Positions 56,718 to 64,000 of a stretch of 64,000 nt of DNA are shown here, piece by piece (position 1 is the stretch's first letter; each line of letters starts with the position of its first letter). The notes beneath the pieces were generated by a model. It did not search any database. It was not told the DNA's origin and was given only the letters and a program-made list of their open reading frames with translations. The stretch comes from Cephalotus follicularis (Eukaryota > Streptophyta > Magnoliopsida > Oxalidales > Cephalotaceae): positions 86,623 through 150,622 of the forward strand of contig BDDD01002131.1 of the NCBI GenBank assembly GCA_001972305.1, given 5' to 3'. A program made the translations under genes and the position numbers.

Positions 56718-57025
56718 AACTACAACTCTCCCTCTCACTCTAAAACTCTCTAATCTGCTGAAACTAAAGAAAGGAAAGACCACAGCACCAGATATATCTC
56801 CAATCTCCCATCATAAGCCGTCATTTGCCTTGGGATATGGAAGCTTCCTCAACAAGCTTTGCACTTAAGTCCCGTAACTTCCACTAATCATGCTTTTATA
56901 CTTAGGCTTATAACACTTAACAACATTTAACCTTTCTCTCCCACTCAATTAAGTCCAAAGCCAAAAAAAAACACCAAAGAAAAAAAGTTTTCTCTTAGGC
57001 TCCAAAACAGCTACAGGGCGTTACA
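54404..57025 (-). mobile_element. 5' LTR of element E
   Basis: This 2622-bp LTR is collinear with 50131-52766, including the GGACACGTGTCC palindrome (54434-54445), the tandem block and a longer (GAA)n run (56690-56720). Confidence 0.94.
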
Positions 57026-58100
57026 AAAAGACACCCCAAATCCTTCTTAGAAGCATCACTATAAATCTGGTATCCACCTTACCCAGATAGTGAACGAAGA
57101 ATCGGTGCTAACACAAGACCATTCTTCAGTTTCTCAAAGCTTGCTTCGCGTTCTTCATTCCACTCAAACTTAGCTCCTTTTCTCATAAGCTTGGTCAATG
57201 GTAAGGCTATGGAGGAAAAGCCTTCCACGAACTGCCTATAGTAACCAGCCAAACCCAAAAAGCTCCTAACCTCCGTCACTATGGTAGGTCTCTGCCATTT
57301 AGTAATAGCCTCAACTTTAGCAGGATCCACACTAATCCCTTCAGCTGTAACCACATGACCCAAGAAAGCCACCTGTTCCAACCAGAACTCACATTTTGAA
57401 AACTTTGCGTATAGTTGATTCTTCCTCAGAATACCCAGCACTATACGAAGCTGTTCTTCATGTTCTTCCTTCGACTTTGAATACATAAGGATATCATCTA
57501 TGAACACAATTACAAACTGATCCAGAAACTCATGAAACACCCGATTCATCATATCCATGAAGACTGTCAGTGCATTAGTAAGTCCGAATGGCATCACCAG
57601 AAAGTCATAATGCCCATATCGAGTACGGAAGCCAATCTTAGGTACATCTCCATCCTTATCCGAAGCTGATGATATCCCGATCTCAAATCGATCTTAGAAA
57701 AGTACGGAGCACCTTGGAGTTGATCAAATAAATCATCAATCAGAGGTAGAGGGTATTTGTTCCAAACAGTAATCCGATTCAACTCTCTGCAGTCTATACA
57801 TAGCCTCATTAAAACGTCCTTCTTCACAAAAAGTATCAGAGCATGCCATGGCGAAACACTAGGCCGAATGAAACCCCGATCCAACAACTCTTGCAACTGC
57901 TCCTTTAGCTCCTGTAATTCAAGTGGTGCCATCCTATAAGGTGCTTTAGATATAGGCGCCGCTCCAGGAATGAGCTCAATGGTAAACTCCACTTCTCGTT
58001 GCGGTGGCAAACCCGGTAACTCCTCCAGAAACACATCTGAAAATTCTCGAACCACAGGATAGTCTTCAATGTGAGGCTCAACCTGAGAGACATCTTTCAT
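57026..58100 (-). pseudogene. Element D reverse transcriptase and start of RNase H
   Basis: On the minus strand: the linker [20 protein letters not shown] motifs ([28 protein letters not shown]), a frameshift near 57640-57600, then [12 protein letters not shown], the catalytic [21 protein letters not shown] and the connection domain. RNase H starts just before element E's insertion at 57025. A missing or extra base and substitutions (for example [13 protein letters not shown]) show it is dead. Confidence 0.9.
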
Positions 58101-58670
58101 AACAGCTAAAAAACCCTCAGTGCTCTTAGTAACTAACTTCCAGCCTTCAAAGCAGGTATAACTTTAACTTCTTTTCTTGCCTGTGAACCTTGATAAATAA
58201 AATCTATCCACATCCCCAAACAGAATGCTCTGAGCGTGACAATCAATCGTAGCTCGATGGTGAACCAGCCAATTCACACCCATAATCATATCAAAGTCAT
58301 ACATATCAATAGGAAGAAGATCCGCATCGCGAATTCGATCATCAAAAACAAGAGGGCAAGCATAAAAACACTCAGATATCACAATAGATGTCCCCGTAGG
58401 GGTCGAAAGAACCAAAGCTGGATCAAGCAACTGTGAAGGCATCTCAAGATGCCAAACAAAAGACCTTGCTACAACCGAGTGGGTCGATCCAGTATCATAT
58501 AAAACATAAGCCCTACAGTTACCAACAGAAACAAAACCCAAAACCATTCCTGGTGCATTAGCAGCCTGTTGTGTCATGATAGCAAAAACATGACCTCCCA
58601 CATTGCGCTGTCCAGAATCAGAACTGTTTCCCCACCTATCCTTCGCTCTAGGAGCAGGACAATCTTTCAC
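58101..58670 (-). pseudogene. Element D protease
   Basis: This minus-strand frame of 168 codons begins with the last zinc-knuckle residues (KDCPAP) and contains the retropepsin active site YDTGSTHS, with catalytic Asp intact, and YDFDMIMGVNWL. It would cleave the polyprotein. Gag is in a different frame upstream, so a frameshift separates them. Confidence 0.88.
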
Positions 58671-59694
58671 AAAGTGCCCCTTCTGTCCACATACAAAACA
58701 GGCCCGATGGCCTTATAGTAAACTCCCACTGGATGCTGTCTACCGCAAGTATCACATCGGGCAATTCGAACATCTGCAGCTCCCTGTGTCTGCCTCTGAT
58801 CATTACCGGGTTGTTGTTGTCCTCGGTTATCATTCTTCCTTTTCTGTTTGCCATTTTTTCCTTTACCATGTTGTCCAGAATTTTTCCCCTGTGAATCTCC
58901 TCTATTCCTCTTCTTATCATTTTCCTGCCGACCTGCTTGGAAATCCAACATTTCCATTTCTATGTTCTTTGCCGCATTGGTTGCCTCGGAAACATCAGCA
59001 AACCTGGTATTAATCAGCTTACCTCGGAGCAGATAGTGCAACTTCCACTTGAATTTCTCAACTTGCTCCAGTGATGTCCCCGCCGTGGACGCAGCGAAAC
59101 CAGCAAACCTAGTAAAATGGGTCAGAAACTTCGTATCTTTCTTTCTTGTATTAATGAACTCCCTTGCATATGCCTCCTTATTAACAGCGGGAAAATACTG
59201 CTGATAGAAGACTTCACAAAACTCTGACCAAGTCAAAGCGTCAATATATTCTCTTCATTTAGCCAGTCCCAGAGTCTTCCACCACTTATGACCATCACCC
59301 TCAAGCTTATAAGCAGCCAACCTGACCTTCTGCTCGTTGCCACATCCCAGCACATCAAAGATCTTATCCATATGCGCAACCTAATGCTCAGCTTCCATAG
59401 GAGTCACAGTTGAGCTGAAAGACTGCGGCCTTTGTTTCTGGAACCGTTCAAGCCAGATATATAACAGGTGTGTCAGTCCTATCCCCAGGTTCTCCACCAA
59501 TCTAAACCTCAGCTGAAGCATCATCTTCAGCAACTTGCTCCCTACGGCCTTGTTCCAGATTCTGCTGACCCATCACACGATGTACCTCCTGAGAAACTGC
59601 CTGTCATACCAACTCTTCCATAGGAATCTCATTCCTGACTTCTCGAGCCTCAGCCGGGGTAGTTCCTTGAGAAGCGTTCCTTGTACGTACCATC
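58660..59694 (-). pseudogene. gag: Element D gag
   Basis: The minus-strand ATG at 59694 follows TATCTTTTCTTAG, a strong acceptor-like sequence. Many stops and frameshifts occur before 59236; from there a 189-codon frame shows the gag domain (WSEFCEVFYQQYFP, EFINTRKKDTKF) and a Lys/Arg/Gln-rich linker. The zinc region starts CDTCGRQHPVG; its second knuckle is split by a frameshift at about 58690. Confidence 0.85.
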
Positions 59695-59846
59695 TAAGAA
59701 AAGATACCGAAACATAAAATATCGAAAGCAAATAGAAACAAAAACATAAGGCATATCAAAAAGACCATATCAAAGTAACCTAACCCATAGTCTACCCAAC
59801 CTCATAGGTCAAACCTAGTTAGGTCTTCTAAGGAAACAAAACCTAT

Positions 59847-59858
59847 TCTCTGATACCA
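59847..59858 (-). other. Primer binding site of element D
   Basis: TCTCTGATACCA (plus) is the reverse complement of TGGTATCAGAGA, an almost perfect tRNA-iMet site, five bases from the LTR. Confidence 0.88.
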
Positions 59859-59863
59859 CAATC

Positions 59864-62640
59864 TGTAACACCCCCGAACGACAGGAGCCATTACAGGTTA
59901 TAGCATAACAAAACATAACATAACTTACTGAACATATGCATAACTTTATTAGCTAAAAACGTGACGGTCAAAGCATAACATATCTGGATAACATACTGAA
60001 AACTGATCATAAACTGAAAACTTAACATATTCTGAAAACTTAAACATGTTCCAAGGGTCAATTATTAAAAACATAAACCAAAAGTAACTTATTGTTCATG
60101 ACCACTCCTAACAGAAAACATACAGGGATCACACTCCTACAGGATCTTTGACATAAGGTGGTCATCTCTCAATAACACTCTCCCCCGTTGCTCCTGATAA
60201 CCTGTCACATGAAAACAAAAATGTGGCTGAGCAAACCTCAGTACGAATAAAGAATGTAAAACAGCAAACGATAATTTGGAAGCAGTAAGATTTCCAAAGG
60301 TTATCTCGAAACAGAAATCTTAAGCAGTAAATCAGTTTAAACATTCCTTGAAGTCAAATTCATAACTTTCGAAACATATACGAAACATTTTAAATACATA
60401 AGTTTCATAATATCATATTGAGCCACATAACATATCATGTATCAAAACATATGGATGGCAAGGAAGGCACTAATTCCACATGCCCAATAGAATTGAAGTG
60501 TGCGGCACTACACAAGTCAATTCTCATATCATATCATATCGCACATTACATAACTCATCACGTATGCCATATACTAGAATCGATTCATACGCCTCTATCA
60601 TACATAACGGATCCATAAATCCACCTCATGGGATTTATTCATAACATAGAGAGACGTTGTAGACTAATCACACCGCTATGGAAGTGTCATGTCCCCGTGC
60701 CAGGCCTACGATATGCCTATGGTACGCCCCATAGGTGGGTGCAAATACTCAGTATTTTTGAATTCAAAACATTGATTTATCACAATCAATTAAAATTCAT
60801 ATAGAAGGCTTTTTCGAAACATATTCATAAATTGTTATCAAACGATGTCGTTTTTTTCATAACATACATTTTCATAGTCGGAAATCAACTCATTTATTTT
60901 CCACCATAAAAGAGATGACCATATCGTATTTCATAACATAGCATAAAGTCAGGAACCTTTAATTTCACAAAGATGTCAAAACTGACTTTATAATCAAAAC
61001 CGTAAAACATAACCGAGTTCATAAAACCGAAGGAACATATCGTAAAACAAAACTGAATTTATCAAACATAGTGTCAAAGAGCAGAATATCCGTACCTTAT
61101 GCGCTTACAGAAAAGACTTACGAAAAGACTAATTAAATTTTAACTGCCATTCAAAGCACAACAATCTAAAAGACATAAAACCATTCATATAAGGGTCTGA
61201 AAATCACTAAGGCATAAAACATATTTATAACAGTGTTTAGGACAGACCCTGATCAACCAGAAATGCAAACAGGCCAAGAAAATTGAAAACAGAAATTTCC
61301 TGGGCAAAACAGCTGACTGTTACAGAGCTCCAGTGGACCGTGGAAGCTTGGCAGTAGACTATCCAACAGGGCCAGTCGACTACACAAATTAGACTGTAGG
61401 CAGTCGACTGTGACAGGGGTCCAGTCGACTGTGCAAGGAAAAGCAGTCGACTGATCAAACAAATAGCCGACTACACAACATGTGACAGCCGACTGTCCAT
61501 AAGAACAACCAACTGTTCTGGACGAGAGAACAACAGAAACTTGTCAAAACATGTATGACTCGATACCAGAGGCCTGTGAACATATATATAAGACATTGTA
61601 TGGCATTTAGATAGTAGGAAAACACATAATTAACATAATTTATGAGACCAGTGGCTAACTCAAGGAAAAAAGAGATTTTCTAAACGCGTGCATACATATT
61701 TAACTCTTATTTTCTAACAAGTTACCAACCATTTATATAACACCAGATTGCATAACTCTTTGATGATGCTAAAACATGCTGACAGCCTCATAAACTATGA
61801 CAGAATATAATGATAGGAATCAAAACAACTCTAACAGCCTATATGAACCATGGATTCGGATAACAATAAAACTAAAACAGATACCAAGCCATAGCTACAG
61901 ATTAGACAAACCTGAAGGAAGCCAAAAACAGTTGTAGAGACACCAAAATAGAGGTATTCAAAGGCTGTCCAAAAAGAAAACAAAAGGGAGAAGCATACTG
62001 ATTCAAAAACTATCATTGTTATGCATATCAAGCAACACAATTCCTTAATCTGAAATAAGAATTACAAACCTAATATTGATGAAGAACTTTGCACAAGAAC
62101 AAAACAAATTCTAGAATGCAAAAATCGGCAGTGAGCAGGCAAAGGAAAGAAATGGCACAAAACCATAGACTAAATCCATTCTTAAATCGAAAAGGGAGAG
62201 GATTTCGGGCAGGATAAGGAAAGAAAGGAAGAAAACGCGTGAGGGAGTGAAGAGAGGGAGAGATCATCGGGAGAGATAGAGATAGGAAAGAGAGACGGGT
62301 GGGAGAGGGAAAGATACAGGTGAAATAGAAGAGAGAGAGAAGAAAGAAAAAGGAAAGAAGAAAAAGAATAGGAAAAGAATACGAATAAAATTTTGTTTTA
62401 ATAGTTAATTTAAGTTTTAACAAAAATAAATATAAAACTGATTTTTTTTAAAAATAAAATTGATAAAAGGCATAAGCCATACATATACATACAAACATAC
62501 CCAAAAGTCCAGGCTGGTATCAGTCAGTCCCAAAACACATAGACCCCAAAACAGGGCAAACGGACTTCACAAAATAAAAGCCCGAAGACAAACAGATTAA
62601 AAGTTCGTAAAACATGCATACGAACAAACAGGGTATTACA
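59864..62640 (-). mobile_element. 5' LTR of element D
   Basis: This complete 2777-bp LTR runs TGTAACACCCCC...GGGTATTACA on the plus strand. It includes the 21-bp array (61310-61520), a GA-rich tract and TATATAA-type promoter candidates on the minus strand (61580 and 61735). A donor-like ATAAG/GTACGG is at 61092-61100 (minus). Confidence 0.93.
61312..61520. repeat. GTCGAC array of element D 5' LTR
   Basis: This is the same array as 46869-47073 with independent point changes, for example CAGTGGACCG and CAGTAGACTA. About ten units keep the roughly 21-bp phase. Confidence 0.9.
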
Positions 62641-62930
62641 GATTGTCATGTTACTGATCCTGGAGTCTGTTCTGATGTTTCGTATGGTGTGAACATATCA
62701 GGTATGTTCATAAATTGAACTGAATCTAGGTTTGAATAGTAGTTCTTCATGGGTATTGGATACTGGATATGGAACTAACCTATGCAATTCATTATAGGGA
62801 CTAAGAAAGTTAGAAAGCTTGGAGCTGGAGACTTGGAGTTACGACATGGGGATGGATCTGTTAGAGATGAAGTGATGCGAGCCAGTATCGAGCTTGTATT
62901 TACTTTATCTTGTATAAACGATTTATAAAT
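62641..62930 (+). pseudogene. Copia-type protease relic, probable continuation of element H
   Basis: Starting at 62744 the plus strand reads SSWVLDTGYGTNLCNSL, stop, GLRKLESLEL. This is the Ty1/copia protease pattern of W-x-L-D-TG with a following L-C and QGLR-like segment (DTG codons 62759-62767). A frameshift then leads to a GDLELRHGDGS-like stretch matching the next conserved block. The relic has the same orientation as the copia gag that breaks off at 26110. No RT is seen after it. Confidence 0.72.
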
Positions 62931-64000
62931 TCAATAAAGATGTTTATGTTTTATCAATGGGTATGAGTTCGTTTCATTAATATAGGCTTTACTAATTCTA
63001 AATGAATGTCCTGGAATAACGTTAGAAAACCAAGTTCATGATAAGATCATGATGTGAGAGTTGGAATCTCGGTGTACTTTATTTCGAATCTTCCTGGTCA
63101 TAGGATTGACACTCGGGGCATTATCAATCCAGATAGACCAGCACGTACTGTCGGATCGGTAAGCAGAGGGTGACTGATCTCAGACTCACTCGCATGGATG
63201 ATGGTATGACAATTACGTGGGTGCTCATTTAACGAGTTCACTGAAGGTGACTGTTGATAGAATATATGTATGGAGTTTTACTTACATGTCAAACAGAATT
63301 CTAGTTTTACAACAGTGCATGTGGTCCTTGGACATGAGCTGTCACTGGATGTCTTGTGCATAGGATGCTGTGTTTTGATGATACTTAAATACATATTCTA
63401 TGAAGTGTATACAGGCATTAGTTGGACATAGTACGCTTATGTATGGAGGCATGTGAACTGGCAACAATGAATCCATTGCTTCTAGTAAAAGAAGATTATG
63501 CTCAGGATGATTTTCGTTAGTGATTAAATGCCTGGCCAGACTAGCCACTATATCAAGAGTGTGATAGCATTGGTTGAATATTAGAGGGCACCTCTAATAT
63601 TATTAAGGCTAATGAAAGATAGTCACGAGGCTAAAGATTAAATTATCAGGGTCTGACATAATCCTTACCCTAGATTTAATTAGAGCATTGTCAATGGAAG
63701 GACTATACGTGCATGTACCTGTAAATAGTGGTTCGCAAATGATTCATATTACCTAGGGGTCATTATGCATTGCTAGATATCTATGTCGACCAGCAGGATG
63801 CCCAAGATTAAATTGATAAATTAATTTTGGAAGAAAAATAATTAAAAGAGTTTTAATTCGATATATTCAAGAGTATATGTGTTATGAGAATAAATATTTA
63901 ATTGGATAAATTGTGAGCGTCACAATTTAATCCTACGGCCAGCGTAAGAGTGAACCTATAGGCTCACACACAATACGTGCAGATATTTCTAACACGTGAT
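62931..64000. other. Unassigned DNA at the right edge
   Basis: This A/T-rich stretch has no domain and no long frame except a 68-codon minus-strand one without motifs. It could be non-coding or LTR sequence of a copia-type element. A short string CCTTACCCTAGA (63665) also occurs in the H LTR (22640), which is weak support. Confidence 0.3.

Larger units (their letters stand above)
50131..57025 (-). mobile_element. Element E: gag-only Ty3/gypsy element (TR-GAG-like)
   Basis: This 6.9-kb element has two full LTRs (50131-52766 and 54404-57025), a tRNA-iMet primer site (54389-54400), a polypurine tract (52767-52782) and an internal region of only 1.64 kb. It encodes gag and nothing else. No protease, RT or integrase is present, yet both priming signals are perfect, so it could have moved using enzymes of an autonomous relative. 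About 12 differences were counted by eye in the first 290 bp of the two LTRs, showing it is not recent. It lies in the RNase H gene of element D, same orientation. Confidence 0.93.
50126..57030. repeat. Target site duplication of element E (AAAAC / AAAAG)
   Basis: AAAAC at 50126-50130 and AAAAG at 57026-57030 differ in one base. The RNase H reading of element D joins across them (GGGTGT, then GTTTTAATACAA on the minus strand). Confidence 0.78.
46037..62640 (-). mobile_element. Element D: Ty3/gypsy (Tekay-like) element hosting E
   Basis: The minus-strand element has a truncated 3' LTR (46037-48218), polypurine tract (48219-48240) and integrase/RNase H (48230-50130). Element E follows (50131-57025), then RT and protease (57026-58670), gag (about 58680-59694), primer site (59847-59858) and a complete 5' LTR (59864-62640). 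D's proteins differ clearly from those of B and C, so it is a separate lineage. It is heavily mutated. Confidence 0.93.

Noticed and set aside
26111-62640. Integrated plant pararetrovirus or env-bearing retrovirus
   Set aside because: Domain order is gag-protease-RT-RNase H-integrase with a chromodomain-like end. There is no movement protein, coat-type virus domain or env frame between integrase and 3' LTR.

Overview
The window is plant (angiosperm) nuclear DNA made almost entirely of nested LTR retrotransposons. No host gene, tRNA, rRNA or CRISPR array was found. The elements carry plant Ty3/gypsy gag, protease, reverse transcriptase, RNase H and integrase with a chromodomain-like C-terminus. 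Their primer sites match initiator tRNA-Met, their LTRs are very long (about 1.9-3 kb), and insertions leave 5-bp target duplications. These traits point to Tekay/Del-type chromoviruses. Ty1/copia-type remains are also present. The species cannot be named from the sequence; a repeat-rich, probably methylated heterochromatic region is likely.

Layout. 1-1239: decayed DNA with a copia-like LTR end and primer site. 1240-7365: a minus-strand LTR of family F, split by solo LTR G1 (2167-4991, TSD GTCTG). 8045-10910: a plus-strand F LTR, head to head with the first. 11223-12153 plus 21755-21796: a third F piece, split by element A (12154-21749, TSD ATGCC). A is a gag-only element whose 5' LTR contains solo LTR I (13552-15692, TSD AGTTA). 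21797-26110: copia-like element H (LTR, primer site, long leader, gag start). H is interrupted by a composite block from 26111 to 62640 and resumes at 62641 with a copia protease relic. Inside the block, minus-strand gypsy element C (26111-46036) hosts complete plus-strand element B (29783-38749) and solo LTR G2 (41103-43667, TSD CGCTG). C is fused at 46036/46037 to minus-strand gypsy element D (46037-62640). D hosts a second gag-only element, E (50131-57025). Both facing LTRs at the C/D joint are truncated, so a deletion joined them.

How the parts relate. The insertion order is readable: H was first, then C and D, then B, G2 and E inside them; F preceded A, and A preceded I. No element is intact. 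B is nearest to complete, with an open gag-protease-RT frame, but it has a mutated protease aspartate, one frameshift and four stops. A and E lack pol and resemble the TR-GAG class, so their mobility would have depended on other elements.

The most unusual signal is regulatory. LTRs of several otherwise different families (B, C, D, G, A, I and copia-like H) carry arrays of a short palindrome with a GTCGAC core, in two dialects (CAGTCGACTG and GCGTCGACGC). Spacing is about 21 bp, two helical turns. In B, C and H the first array is three pairs (21 bp within a pair, about 50 bp pair to pair); in B and C it lies just upstream of the promoter. A second array lies downstream, inside what looks like a conserved LTR leader intron with donor AG/GTAGGG and acceptor YAG/ATTGA. 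This shared geometry is the best candidate for an undescribed system.
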